Below are positions 28,658 to 36,876 of a DNA stretch of 64,000 nucleotides, piece after piece (the first letter of the stretch is position 1; every line of letters starts with the position of its first letter). The translations under genes and the position numbers were made by a program. The DNA is from Luteimonas mephitis DSM 12574. GTDB lineage: Bacteria; Pseudomonadota; Gammaproteobacteria; Xanthomonadales; Xanthomonadaceae. The notes below the pieces were generated by a model, which was not told the DNA's origin, searched no databases, and saw only the letters and a program-made list of their open reading frames with translations. The stretch is taken from positions 124,001 through 188,000 of the forward strand of contig NZ_AULN01000017.1 in NCBI RefSeq assembly GCF_000422305.1, in the 5' to 3' direction.

Positions 28658-30151
28658 ATGGCCCGTCATACAACCATCGACGTGCTGGTCTGCGGGGCCG
28701 GCGCGGCCGGCCTCACCGTCGCCATCGAGCTCGCCCGCCGCGGCGTTTCGTTCCGGCTGATCGAGAAGCTGGAAACGCCATTCCCGGGTTCGCGCGGCAA
28801 GGGCATCCAGCCGCGGACGCAGGAGGTCTTCGAGGACCTGGGGATCCTGGATCGGGTGATGGCGGCCGGCGGGCTCTATCCGCCGCAGCGCGTCTACCGC
28901 GAAGACGGCAGCCATGTCGACTCTGACATGGCCGGTCGGATCGAGCCGACCCCGGCCGAGCCCTACCACCTGCCGCTGATGCTTCCGCAGTTCCTCACCG
29001 AACGCATCCTGCGCGAGCGCCTGGGCGAGCTTGGCCACCGGGTGGCGTTCGGTTGCGAGTTGCTGGACTTCGAGCAGGATTTGGATGGCGTCACCGCGTG
29101 CGTTGCGGGACCGGCGGGCGAAGAGACCGTGTCGGCGCGATACCTGGTCGGCGCGGACGGGGGACGCAGCAGCATCCGGAAAGCACTTGGCGTCGACTTT
29201 CCCGGCAAGACGCTGGGCGTGCGCGCCATCGTGGCGGATGTCGAGCTTGCGGGGCTGGACCGCGATGCATGGCACCAGTTCAACCAGGGCGACATGGCGC
29301 GCATGCTCGCGATCTGCCCGCTCGCCGGCACCTCTCTGTTCCAGATCCAGGCCCCGGTGGCGCTGGAGGCACCGACGGATCTGTCGGTCGAGGGGTTGAC
29401 TGCCCTGGCCGCCGCGCGCACAGGCCGCACCGACATCCTCGTGCGCTCGGTGTCGTGGGCGTCGGATTACCGGATGAACGCGAGGTTGGCCGATCGCTAT
29501 CGCGTGGGCAGGGTGTTCCTGGCCGGCGATGCCGCGCATGCGCACCCGCCCACCGGCGGACAAGGACTGAACACCAGCGTGCAGGATGCCTACAACCTGG
29601 GCTGGAAGCTCGCCGCCGCCCTGAAGGGAACCGGTGAACATCTTCTCGACAGTTACGAGGCCGAGCGCCGGCCGGTGGCCGAGGCCGTGTTGGGCCTTTC
29701 GACCCGGCTGCTCGACGCGCAGCAGCAGGGCGGGATGCGTCGCGGGCGCGAGGTGCACCAGCTCGACACCGGCTACCCGGACTCACCGCTCGCCCGGGAA
29801 CTGCGCGCGCGCACCGGCGGCATCCGGGCGGGGGATCGTGCACCCGATGCGCCGTTCCAAGGGGCGGCGGGCCAGCCGTCGCGGCTGTTCCAGCTGTTCC
29901 GGGGCCCGCACTGGGTGCTGCTCGCGCAGGAAGCCAGTCTTCCGGAGTTCAAGCCGCGGGCAGGGTTGCATGTTCACCATGTTGGGCCGAAGGGCGATGT
30001 CGTTGACGTCGCGGGACACATCCAGGCCGCATATGGTCTGGCGCGTGGCGAATGCGTGCTGGTCCGCCCGGATGGCTATGTGGGCGCTACCTTCGATGCC
30101 GAGCAAGCCGCGAAGCTGGGCGCCTATCTGGACAGCGTGGGCCTGCAGTGA
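28658..30151 (+). CDS. FAD-dependent aromatic-ring monooxygenase (PheA/TfdB-type)
   Basis: This 497-residue flavoprotein hydroxylase has the N-terminal dinucleotide motif VLVCGAGAAGLTVAIELARRG (GxGxxG at about 12-17), the DG-like motif YLVGADGGRSSIRKALG (about 165) and the FAD-ribose motif VGRVFLAGDAAHAHPPTGGQGLNTSVQDAYNLGWKLA (about 285-320). A C-terminal thioredoxin-like domain ends the protein. This is the class A monooxygenase family acting on phenolic compounds or polyketides. The start ATG has GGAG six bases upstream and is preceded by a MarR-type operator. The substrate is unknown. Its 3' side runs directly into transposon debris. Confidence 0.88.
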   Translation: MARHTTIDVLVCGAGAAGLTVAIELARRGVSFRLIEKLETPFPGSRGKGIQPRTQEVFEDLGILDRVMAAGGLYPPQRVYREDGSHVDSDMAGRIEPTPAEPYHLPLMLPQFLTERILRERLGELGHRVAFGCELLDFEQDLDGVTACVAGPAGEETVSARYLVGADGGRSSIRKALGVDFPGKTLGVRAIVADVELAGLDRDAWHQFNQGDMARMLAICPLAGTSLFQIQAPVALEAPTDLSVEGLTALAAARTGRTDILVRSVSWASDYRMNARLADRYRVGRVFLAGDAAHAHPPTGGQGLNTSVQDAYNLGWKLAAALKGTGEHLLDSYEAERRPVAEAVLGLSTRLLDAQQQGGMRRGREVHQLDTGYPDSPLARELRARTGGIRAGDRAPDAPFQGAAGQPSRLFQLFRGPHWVLLAQEASLPEFKPRAGLHVHHVGPKGDVVDVAGHIQAAYGLARGECVLVRPDGYVGATFDAEQAAKLGAYLDSVGLQ

Positions 30152-30164
30152 ACGGCGTGGACCC

Positions 30165-30845
30165 AAGAAGGGGCCAAGAAGGCGCCAAGAAGGGGCCAGG
30201 TGTAGTTATTTCCTGGTTCGGCTTGTCGGGCTGCGATTACAGGGTCAGAGTCAAACTAGGGAGCCAGGTTCACTTATTTGGGCGAGACCTTGCATGGGCA
30301 TACGGCTGATGCCGACGAAGAGGCGTGGATGGCGCACGATGGGCATGGGTTGGATCAGGAATGGAGCAGGTGTAGTAACTTCTGAGAACGTGCGGATTAC
30401 TTCGCCTCGCTCGGCCTCACAACGGGGCCAGGTGTCCTTACTTCGCTTCGGTCAGCCTTTGGCGGCGGCGATGCGTAGGGCGGGCGGAGGCGAAGCGTCG
30501 GGTCTTTGCTTCGGATGGAACCTGGTCAGGTCTACTGGCGTGGGCGATGCGCAGGCTGGGGGAAGCGGAAGCGTCAGGTCTTTGCTTCGACCATGGCCTT
30601 GAAGGCAACGTGGCCCAGTGCGCGTTGTTGTTGGAAAACAGGGAATACAGGGGTCAGAGTCGACTTTCCTGACGATCGCCTCGGCTTCCGCAGACTTTCG
30701 CGGCCTGCCGATCCGGGGGAGCGGGGCATGGGGGCATCCGTGCACTGGAGTCATATCGAGCGTGGCACGGCAGCGGATGCTCATGAAATCGGGGATTTGC
30801 CACATTGCGCCTGGGCAAAGCCCACTCCGACCCCTGCTCTCCGGC
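30165..30845. repeat. Debris field of RAYT-element fragments (no gene)
   Basis: This stretch holds no credible gene. It contains partial terminal repeats (GGGGCCAGGTGTAGTTATTT near 30193, GCCAGGTTCACTTATTTGGG near 30262, GGGGCCAGGTGTCCTTACTT at 30424). Two stacked fragments of a RAYT 3' end similar to RAYT 2 lie at 30441-30515 and 30537-30640. A ~190-bp remnant runs from GGGGTCAGAGTCGACTTTCC (30653) to AAAGCCCACTCCGACCCC (~30819-30836) and still encodes a RAYT-like GRPRKSAEAEAIV tail. Confidence 0.8.
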
Positions 30846-31000
30846 CTTCTACCCCACGAAAGAAGCGTCCCACTGGTGGATTCACGCTCGGTTTACACAT
30901 TCCGCCGTCAACTGCGAGCGGCCAACGTCATCCGCGCACGCGCCATGACGCCGGCAACAAGCCGCTACATCCCCGTTTCCCCCGACGAAGGAGCAGTGCA

Positions 31001-31264
31001 ATGTCCCTGACCAAACCACTTCGGACGATCGCGCTCGGCGCGACGATCGTCGCCACCCTGGGCCTTGGTGCCTGTGCGACCTACGACGACGACTTCGCGC
31101 GGGTCAACTCGCGCCTCGACCAGCTCGACACGAAGGTGCAGGGCGCGGCCCAGAGCGCGGAATCCGCCAATCAGTCCGCGCAGCAAGCCAACCAGCGGCT
31201 GGATCAACTGGAAGGCCGTGTGCAGCAGCTCGAAACGGCGCCCGGCAGAAAGCCGCGCGGTTAG
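31001..31264 (+). CDS. Lpp/OprI-type alanine-zipper lipoprotein
   Basis: This 87-residue lipoprotein has a signal peptide ending in the lipobox LGAC at about residue 25 and a mature part of pure heptad repeats: FARVNSRLDQLDTKVQGAAQ, then SANQSAQQANQRLDQLEGRVQQLE. It would form a trimeric coiled coil in the periplasm like murein lipoprotein Lpp or OprI. It ends RKPRG, without the terminal lysine used by E. coli Lpp for attachment to peptidoglycan, although two basic residues lie close to the end. A GAAGGAG ribosome site precedes the start. The L,D-transpeptidase gene begins within 5 bp of its stop. Confidence 0.82.
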   Translation: MSLTKPLRTIALGATIVATLGLGACATYDDDFARVNSRLDQLDTKVQGAAQSAESANQSAQQANQRLDQLEGRVQQLETAPGRKPRG

Positions 31265-31268
31265 TCGC

Positions 31269-31961
31269 TTGCACGCAAACCCTGCGATCCGGGCCGTCCT
31301 TGGGGCGCTGGCGCTGGCGTTCACGAGCTTTGGCGTGGCCAGCGCCACGGAGGCCGCTGCGCCGGCCTCCGCCGTCGACCAGCTTCCGCAAGACCAGGAG
31401 GTTTCCCGCACGGTGATCGAGCTTGCGGGTTGGGTGGTCGCCGCCAAGGACAGCCAGGGCTATCCATTCGCGGTCATCGACAAGGCGGCCGCACAGATCC
31501 TGGTGTTCGGCGGCGACGGCCGGCTTCGCGGCGCGGCCCCCGCGCTGATTGGCTCGGCGGTCGGCGATCATTCCGCGCCCGGCATCGCCGGGCTCGCGCT
31601 GCGCGAGATTCCGGGCCGCGATCGCACGACGCCGGCCGGTCGCTTCGTGGGCGGTTTCGGCCCGTCGGTCGACGCCGGGCGCGTGCTGTGGGTGGACTAC
31701 GATTCCGCTGTCTCCCTCCACCCGACCGCGACCGGGGTCCCGGCCGAGCGACGCGTCCAGCGACTGGCATCCCCATCGCCCGACGACAACCGCATCACCC
31801 ACGGTTGCATCAACGTCTCCCCCGAGTTCTACGAGCAGGTCGTCAGTCCGACGTTCGAGCGGGGCGGGGTGTTCTACATCCTGCCGGACAAGGCGCCGAT
31901 GGCCGAGACCTTCCCGGATTTCGCGCAACATGGCGCGACTGCGCAACGCAAGGGTGGGTAG
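31269..31961 (+). CDS. L,D-transpeptidase-like (YkuD) exported protein, non-ATG start
   Basis: About 230 residues: a signal peptide (HANPAIRAVLGALALAF..GVASA) followed by a YkuD-type catalytic domain. The core motif is RITHGCINVSPEFYEQV, matching the family HGC(I/V)(R/N) with catalytic Cys. Such enzymes cross-link peptidoglycan or attach lipoproteins to it. No ATG precedes the signal peptide in frame. The TTG at 31269, four bases after the lipoprotein stop, is the best start; a longer frame begins at 31065 but overlaps the lipoprotein gene. The order alanine-zipper lipoprotein then transpeptidase suggests enzyme and substrate. Confidence 0.78.
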   Translation: MHANPAIRAVLGALALAFTSFGVASATEAAAPASAVDQLPQDQEVSRTVIELAGWVVAAKDSQGYPFAVIDKAAAQILVFGGDGRLRGAAPALIGSAVGDHSAPGIAGLALREIPGRDRTTPAGRFVGGFGPSVDAGRVLWVDYDSAVSLHPTATGVPAERRVQRLASPSPDDNRITHGCINVSPEFYEQVVSPTFERGGVFYILPDKAPMAETFPDFAQHGATAQRKGG

Positions 31962-31983
31962 GGCGCGATTAACAGAGTTAATT

Positions 31984-32172
31984 AACGGGGTAGGGTTCAC
32001 TTACCCCGCGGGATCCGGTCTTCTCCGCGGGCGATGGGCCGGCCGCGCGGAGGCGAAGCGCTTGGTCTTTGCGGCCATGGCCGCGCGGCGAGCGAGGCAG
32101 TCAGTGCGCGCCCCGGCAGCGCATCGGGCTTTGCCATCGAACAATGTCAGGAAGTGAACCTCAGCCCGTTAC
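31984..32172. repeat. Miniature RAYT-derived element 1 (MITE-like)
   Basis: A ~189-bp segment with ends AACGGGGTAGGGTTCACTTA and (reverse) a GTAACGGG..GGTTCACTTCC-type end. It lacks any transposase frame. Its right part, ATCGGGCTTTGCCATCGAAC followed by AATGTCAG, is shared with the second copy at 32679-32842. Confidence 0.82.
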
Positions 32173-32244
32173 CCGGTATGCGTCCCCGGTGCGGCGGGAA
32201 CACAACCCCCTTCCGACGCACAACGTCCAGATTCGTGCCGCGTC

Positions 32245-32670
32245 TCAGTCTGAGGTGAGCGGAAGTTCCTGCCAGACCACGGTTGTGTCCGGGATGGCGC
32301 CGAGGACGGCTCCTGAGAACCACTGGATTCCGTAGTCGAGGGACTCTGCCACGTCCTGACCCCCGGACCCGAACAGCAGCACCAACTGGCCAGCGTCCAC
32401 CTGCACTCGCTGACAGAACCAGCCGCCGTGCACAAACCTGTCCTCATCATCAGGACCATGCAGGTACTCGGTCCACGCGTCAAAGCGGCCTTTGAGCTGG
32501 TCCATCGCGGAAGTCGACACCGTGGCCAGCACCGTCGCCTGTTTGGTGAGCCCGCGGTTGTTTTCCGTCGACCAAACCCAGTCCATGTTCATCTGGTAGC
32601 GACGCGGATCACCCTCGGCGAGCTCGGGAAGAGTGTGGGGCGTGGGCCTAACCCTGTTGTTCATGCTCAT
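32245..32670 (-). CDS. Hypothetical protein between two miniature elements
   Basis: This 141-residue soluble protein (YQMNMDWVWSTENNRGLTKQ, FDAWTEYLHGPDDEDRFVHGGWFC, QLVLLFGSGGQDVAESLDYG) has no motif I can name. The hydrophobic pattern indicates a folded alpha/beta protein rather than random sequence. Composition is a little lower in GC than average. It is bracketed by two related miniature RAYT-derived elements, the right one only 9 bp upstream of its start codon, so its promoter may lie inside that element. It may be passenger DNA. Confidence 0.6.
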   Translation of the reverse strand: MSMNNRVRPTPHTLPELAEGDPRRYQMNMDWVWSTENNRGLTKQATVLATVSTSAMDQLKGRFDAWTEYLHGPDDEDRFVHGGWFCQRVQVDAGQLVLLFGSGGQDVAESLDYGIQWFSGAVLGAIPDTTVVWQELPLTSD

Positions 32671-32678
32671 GCAAGAAG

Positions 32679-32842
32679 AACGGGGTCAGGTTCACTTACC
32701 CGTTGCCGGGCACGTCGAGATGGGGAGGCGGGCCATGTTCGTGAGCATGGCCGCGACGCCTGCGCGGCGCATTCGGTGCAATGGCCGCTGCGTATCGGGC
32801 TTTGCCGTCGAACAATGTCAGAAAGTGAGCCTGGCCCCGTTA
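32679..32842. repeat. Miniature RAYT-derived element 2 (MITE-like)
   Basis: Starts AACGGGGTCAGGTTCACTTA (32679-32698) and ends with the inverted form AAGTGAGCCTGGCCCCGTTA (32823-32842). It shares ATCGGGCTTTGCC(A/G)TCGAAC then AATGTCAG with element 1. There is no coding frame between the ends. Confidence 0.85.
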
Positions 32843-32873
32843 CTGATCGCCTCCAATGAACCGCCTTTCCGGC

Positions 32874-33821
32874 TCAGCCGGCAGACGCTTCCTCGTCTTC
32901 ATCGGGCCCGCGCCACCACGCCTCTCCATCCTCACGCCGCGGCACTTCGGCTTCGCGCGTTTCGATGCCTTCGACGTAGCGATCCCGGCCGGATGCAGCC
33001 CAGTCGCTCAGCAACTTTTCCACGGACTTCCGGCTCTGGGCCGCGATGCCCAGGTTACGGTCGGCTTGCCAGTCGCCCTCGTCGTCACTGTCGTGCTGGT
33101 GCGGGGCGCCATAACTGCAGCGCAGGCAGTAGTAGCGCACGCTTTCGGTCCAGTCTTCCGCGTAGCCGATGCCGGGTGCGGTGGCGTCCAGTAGTGGTTG
33201 CAGGCCCTCGCTGCTACCGCAACTGACAAACACAATGAATGTCTTGAAGTCCGATGGAGCGAGCCGGACCAGCTCATTGAACACCGACACCTGTCGCTCA
33301 CCATCCAGGCGGGAGCCGGTGGCCGCGCCGTCGTGCAGCACGATGTCGCCGAAGCGGTGGCCGCTTTCCGGCAGCGGAACATTGAGTAGCCGCGCGCGGA
33401 CCGGGTCGATGCGACGCATGAACACGGTTTCGCCGCCATGCCAGGGGTTGAGGCGCACCACGGCGACGCCGTAGTCGCCCTCGATGGATCCATCGCCTTC
33501 GGGAACACGAACGCCGCAGGCGGACCAGAGCCTTCGCACCTGCGGCCAGTCACCGAGCGCCGTGGCGGCGATGGCTGCGTTCCAGTGCTCGGCCTCGCCC
33601 ATCTGGTCGGATAGTTCGATGGCGCGCAGGTTGTGCCGGAGCGAGACTGGCCAGTCCAGCATGTACTTGTGCGCCAGCCCGCGCATGTAGTGGTAGTAGC
33701 GATTGTCGGGATCGCGCTGGAGCAGGGCATCGAAGTCACGAGATGCTTCCGTCAATGCTCCTCGATCCATGGCGGCGTAGGCGCGTTCGTGCAGCGCCTT
33801 GAATTCGTCCTCGTCGGTCAT
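32874..33821 (-). CDS. TPR-containing protein of unknown function
   Basis: The start MTDEDEFKALHERAYAAMDR gives 315 residues. Residues 5-100 form two or three TPR-like helical pairs (ASRDFDALLQRDPDNRYYHYMRGLAHK; MGEAEHWNAAIAATALGDWPQV). Then comes a beta-rich domain (GSIEGDYGVAVVRLNPWHGGETVFMRRID ... RFGDIVLHDG) and an acidic tail (GPDEDEEASAG). C and H clusters (YYCLRCSYGAPHQHDSDDEG) could bind a metal. I know similar uncharacterised proteins only as TPR hypothetical proteins. An ATG at 33887 would add 22 low-quality residues. No signal peptide is seen. Confidence 0.75.
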   Translation of the reverse strand: MTDEDEFKALHERAYAAMDRGALTEASRDFDALLQRDPDNRYYHYMRGLAHKYMLDWPVSLRHNLRAIELSDQMGEAEHWNAAIAATALGDWPQVRRLWSACGVRVPEGDGSIEGDYGVAVVRLNPWHGGETVFMRRIDPVRARLLNVPLPESGHRFGDIVLHDGAATGSRLDGERQVSVFNELVRLAPSDFKTFIVFVSCGSSEGLQPLLDATAPGIGYAEDWTESVRYYCLRCSYGAPHQHDSDDEGDWQADRNLGIAAQSRKSVEKLLSDWAASGRDRYVEGIETREAEVPRREDGEAWWRGPDEDEEASAG

Positions 33822-33834
33822 GCGTCGATGTTTC

Positions 33835-34068
33835 TCAGCTGGACAGCCCGGGAGGGGTGTTGCGGAAGCGGCGGCGGAAGACGGCATGGCTTCCGAGGAT
33901 GACGATGGTCTGCAATACGGCCAGTGGCACCAGGAACAGATGCGTGGCGGTCCACAACAGACACAGGACCGTGGCGATATTGAGTGCAGTCTTTCCGAAG
34001 CGACTGGCGACGTACAGGACCAGCACGAAGAAGAGCTGGTACAGGAGAACGGGAATCGTCAGGATCAC
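33835..34068 (-). CDS. Small two-helix membrane protein coupled to the NERD gene
   Basis: Starting from GTG 34068, this is a 77-residue protein with two hydrophobic helices (ILTIPVLLYQLFFVLVLYVA; TALNIATVLCLLWTATHLFLVPLAVLQTIVILG) and a basic tail FRRRFRN. The GTG overlaps the TGA of the upstream NERD gene (GTGA), so the two are translationally coupled. It may anchor the NERD-domain protein at the membrane (inference). An ATG at 34128 would run through sequence overlapping the NERD gene. Function unknown. Confidence 0.6.
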   Translation of the reverse strand: MILTIPVLLYQLFFVLVLYVASRFGKTALNIATVLCLLWTATHLFLVPLAVLQTIVILGSHAVFRRRFRNTPPGLSS

Positions 34069-35108
34069 GGGGTGACTCCGCTGGGGGCATTGCGATGGAA
34101 AAGCTCGCTGCTGCCGCAGTCCGCGCATTCGCGATAGAAGCGGTCACGATCCTTGCGCAGCCGGGGCTGGTGGCCAGGTCGGCAGTTGAAGCGGATGGCC
34201 GTGTTCTTGCCGCAGCCGTCGCACTTGAAGTAGTAGCCGAATTTTCCGTAAAGGATTGATCCGGCGCGGCCGGAACACTCTTTGCATGCCGGGCCTGTGG
34301 GGGACGGCGCAGGATCGGGAGCGGGTACGGTAAAGGTGGGTTCGATGCGCGTTGGCCGCCCGCGCGCAGCGGTGGCTGCCCCCGGGTAAGGCGCCGGTTT
34401 CATGGCCGGCGCCCCGGCTTTCGGCTGATGGCGCGCAGCCAACTGCCGTGCGACGAACTCGACTGTTTCACCCGAGACGATCTTGGCTGCTGTTCGCAGC
34501 ATGCCGATCAGGACATTCTCGCTGTCGATATCGCGCCAGATCGCTTTCTTGAGCTGGTCCGCCTTCACGACCCGGGAAGCATCGAATCGCCTTGGCCGGT
34601 AGATCTTCGCTTCGGGACCGACCAGGACGAACGACTGGAACGCGGGTGGAATGCGGACGCCAAGCCGGGTCGGGAGTTCGATTTGCGCCATCACGTCCTT
34701 GATGACCTGGATGTGGCGCTCGTTCTGCTCAAGAGGGGAGGCCATGCCCTCGTAGGTCTTCTGGTAGTTGTTCCAGCGCAGGAACTCGCCGTCTTCGGTG
34801 ATCTTGATGCCGGCGTGGAAGTGCTTGGTTTCCAGCACGTACACGTCCATCCAGCGGTTGATCAGGAGGTGGTCGATCTGGGCGGTGCGGTTGCCGTGTT
34901 CGAGCCTCAGGTCGTGGATCACGGCCCAGTTGGGTGAGGCGGCGTAGTCGAAGTCGATCATATATGCCGAATCCCGCTCGCCCCTGAGGCCCGCTTTGCG
35001 GATGCGCAGTTCCTTGGTTGCCCGCTTCGCATCGGGACCATTGCCCCCCGCGCGCTGTTCGAGCAATTGCAGCTCGGTGCCCTGGTCGTCCGCGGCCTTG
35101 ATGAGCAT
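34065..35108 (-). CDS. NERD (nuclease-related) domain protein with C-terminal zinc ribbons
   Basis: The ATG at 35108, with GGGAGG just upstream, gives 347 residues. The NERD domain (~40-165) shows QIDHLLINRWMDVYVLETKHF, with the ID...ExK core that NERD shares with restriction-type nucleases. A proline-rich linker follows (about 230-275). Then two CxxC-pair zinc ribbons (CKECSGRAGSILYGKFGYYF..CDGCGKN and the C-terminal CADCGSSELF) complete the protein. This zinc-ribbon arrangement resembles topoisomerase I-like C4 fingers. A DNA-processing role is inferred. It forms a two-gene operon with the small membrane protein downstream. Confidence 0.85.
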   Translation of the reverse strand: MLIKAADDQGTELQLLEQRAGGNGPDAKRATKELRIRKAGLRGERDSAYMIDFDYAASPNWAVIHDLRLEHGNRTAQIDHLLINRWMDVYVLETKHFHAGIKITEDGEFLRWNNYQKTYEGMASPLEQNERHIQVIKDVMAQIELPTRLGVRIPPAFQSFVLVGPEAKIYRPRRFDASRVVKADQLKKAIWRDIDSENVLIGMLRTAAKIVSGETVEFVARQLAARHQPKAGAPAMKPAPYPGAATAARGRPTRIEPTFTVPAPDPAPSPTGPACKECSGRAGSILYGKFGYYFKCDGCGKNTAIRFNCRPGHQPRLRKDRDRFYRECADCGSSELFHRNAPSGVTP

Positions 35109-35320
35109 CGCTTTCCTCCCCCTTTCCCCGCTTCTGCCCGGGGAGGATAGCCGTTTGCATCTGCTGCAACGGCGGGCATCAGGAAAATTCCTACAAGCAC
35201 GTCCGGAAGTCCTGACACGACAGCGCGGACTCTCCCGATACCTCCGGCCGTGCTTCCCACCGCATAGTGCAATCCGTCCGCGGCAATTCCGCCGCGGCAT
35301 CCACGCAGAAGGAGTTGCAC

Positions 35321-35803
35321 ATGTCGCAAAACATGGTGTCGCTGACGGTCAGCGAAGAACAGGCGAGCTCGGCCATGGCCGGGATCGCGCAGGTCGGCCA
35401 GGCGCTGCCTGGCCTGGTGTCGCTCACGCCCGACGACCGCAAGGGGCTGCTGTACATGGGGCCGCGGTCGCAGGTGTTCTGCGAGCAGGTGGTCCGGGTG
35501 CTGGCGCAGAACCCCCAGATCGTCCCGCCGCGGATGGACCTGGCCGAGGCGGAGGCCGACATGGCCGCGCTCAACCAGCTGCGGCCGATCCAGGACCAGC
35601 TGCGCCAGCTGCTGTCGCGCGTGGACGACACGGTCACGGCGCTGGGCAGCGACCTGATGGACTTTTCGCTGGAGGGCTACGGGCAGCTCAAGCTGTCCGG
35701 CGCGGCGGAAGGACTGGAGGAGTTGCGCCGCGAGATCGGCGGCCGTTTCTCCCGCCGCCGCCGCAAGGCCGCCACGCCGGAGTCCGCGCCGGAGGCCGCA
35801 TAG
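35321..35803 (+). CDS. Hypothetical soluble helical protein
   Basis: This 160-residue protein starts at ATG 35321 with AAGGAG seven bases upstream. It is mostly helical (SLTVSEEQASSAMAGIAQVGQALPG, LAEAEADMAALNQLRPIQDQLRQLLSRVDDTVTALGSDLMDF) and ends in a basic, disordered tail FSRRRRKAATPESAPEAA. The heptad-like patterns suggest a helical bundle. I do not recognise a family. A strong intrinsic terminator follows 30 bp after the stop, so it is a self-contained transcription unit, probably well expressed. Confidence 0.72.
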   Translation: MSQNMVSLTVSEEQASSAMAGIAQVGQALPGLVSLTPDDRKGLLYMGPRSQVFCEQVVRVLAQNPQIVPPRMDLAEAEADMAALNQLRPIQDQLRQLLSRVDDTVTALGSDLMDFSLEGYGQLKLSGAAEGLEELRREIGGRFSRRRRKAATPESAPEAA

Positions 35804-35829
35804 CCGCGGCGTCCGCCACGGTGCACCAC

Positions 35830-35858
35830 GAAGCCGCCCGCGAGGGCGGCTTCTTTTT
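35830..35858 (+). terminator. Strong intrinsic terminator
   Basis: A 10-bp GC-rich stem GAAGCCGCCC / GGGCGGCTTC with loop GCGA, followed by TTTTT, ends the 35321-35803 gene. Confidence 0.9.
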
Positions 35859-35886
35859 GGGCTGGCGCCGGGCGAGGCGCGGCGGG

Positions 35887-36162
35887 GATGGGGTCCGCGG
35901 CCCCATCGATGGAGTCCCGGAGGTCAACGATCGGGTTCCAGAGGTCAACGATGGGGTCGCGAAGGCCATCGATGGGGTCGCGAAGGCCATCGATGGGGTT
36001 CCGGACCCCATCACATGGGGTTCCGGACCCCATCACATGGGGTTCCGGAGGTGATCGATGGGGTCGCGAAGGCCATCGATGGGGTTCCGGACCCCATCAC
36101 ATGGGGTTCCGGAGGCGAACGATGGGGTCGCGGAGTCCAACGATGGGGTTCCAGGCCCCATC
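35887..36162. repeat. 13-unit tandem repeat (21-22 bp) with palindromic units
   Basis: Thirteen degenerate head-to-tail units begin GATGGGGT or ACATGGGGT. Several are self-complementary hairpins such as GATGGGGTTCCGGACCCCAT(C); others replace the right half by GAGGTCAAC or GAAGGCCATC. Unit length of 21 bp keeps frames open on both strands, but start signals are lacking and it is most likely non-coding. It lies between a terminator and the 3' end of the VOC gene. Confidence 0.9.
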
Positions 36163-36189
36163 GTCCTGTTCCCGGTTCCATGGCGGGGA

Positions 36190-36567
36190 TTACATGCCGT
36201 GGACATGCAGGATGTTGCCGTCGGGATCCTTGAACCAGATGGCCGCGAAGCCTTCGCTCCTGTGCACGCCGTGGTCGATGTCCATGCCCAGTTCGGGGTA
36301 CTCCTCCAGGGCCAGGCCCTTCGCCCGCAGGTCTTCGGCGATGGCCTCGACGTCTTCCCCGCCGCTCCAGGCCACGGCGTTGCCCGTTCCCGGCCGCACG
36401 CCCTCGGACCGGTAGACCACGAGCCGCGTGTCGCCGGTCCGGTATTCCAGCACGCCTTCCATGCCGTCGTCGCCTAGTTCGAGGCCCAGCGTGTTGCCGT
36501 AGAACTCCCGTGCACGCCCGACGTCGCTGACCGCGACGATGGCGCTCGAAGTCTTGTCCTTCAACAT
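36190..36567 (-). CDS. VOC-family (glyoxalase/bleomycin-resistance fold) protein
   Basis: This 125-residue protein has the two beta-alpha-beta-beta-beta modules of the VOC superfamily: AIVAVSDVGRAREFYGNTLGLELG at the start and AIWFKDPDGNILHVHG at the end. The DPDGN(I/L)xxLxxx pattern is typical. Metal-ligand positions (a His or Gln near the start and Glu near the end) are not all obvious, since the usual E is replaced in NILHVHGM. Substrate unknown. The gene stands alone, with the tandem repeat just after its stop codon. Confidence 0.85.
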   Translation of the reverse strand: MLKDKTSSAIVAVSDVGRAREFYGNTLGLELGDDGMEGVLEYRTGDTRLVVYRSEGVRPGTGNAVAWSGGEDVEAIAEDLRAKGLALEEYPELGMDIDHGVHRSEGFAAIWFKDPDGNILHVHGM

Positions 36568-36876
36568 GGGTCCTCCGTATCACCAATGCGCCACACGCCC
36601 GGTGGCGGCAGGTGCGACGACCCTGCGTGGATTGGCGTTGCAAGCATGTCAAGCCGGCGTTAACGCGATGGCTGGCGCCCGGAGGCGGCTGACGGCCCCG
36701 GAAGGCAACGACGAGTACCGGGAACACGGCGTTGCCGGCGGCTATCTGCCGGTGCGATGGGCGTCGGCCGCGTTCGATGCGCACCTCGTGGGGCGGGACT
36801 CGTCGTGGCATGGGAACACGTCGCCGAACCGGGCCCGGATCTGCGCCGCGTGCCAGCCGGACTGCCTCGCACGCGC

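Noticed and set aside
35887-36162. CRISPR array
   Set aside because: Units are 21-22 bp, contiguous and degenerate; there are no unique spacers and no cas genes.
35888-36415. Heptapeptide-repeat protein (MGSRRPS-type) translated from the tandem repeat
   Set aside because: The 21-bp unit keeps frames open on both strands by itself; no ribosome site, and the frame runs antisense into the VOC gene.
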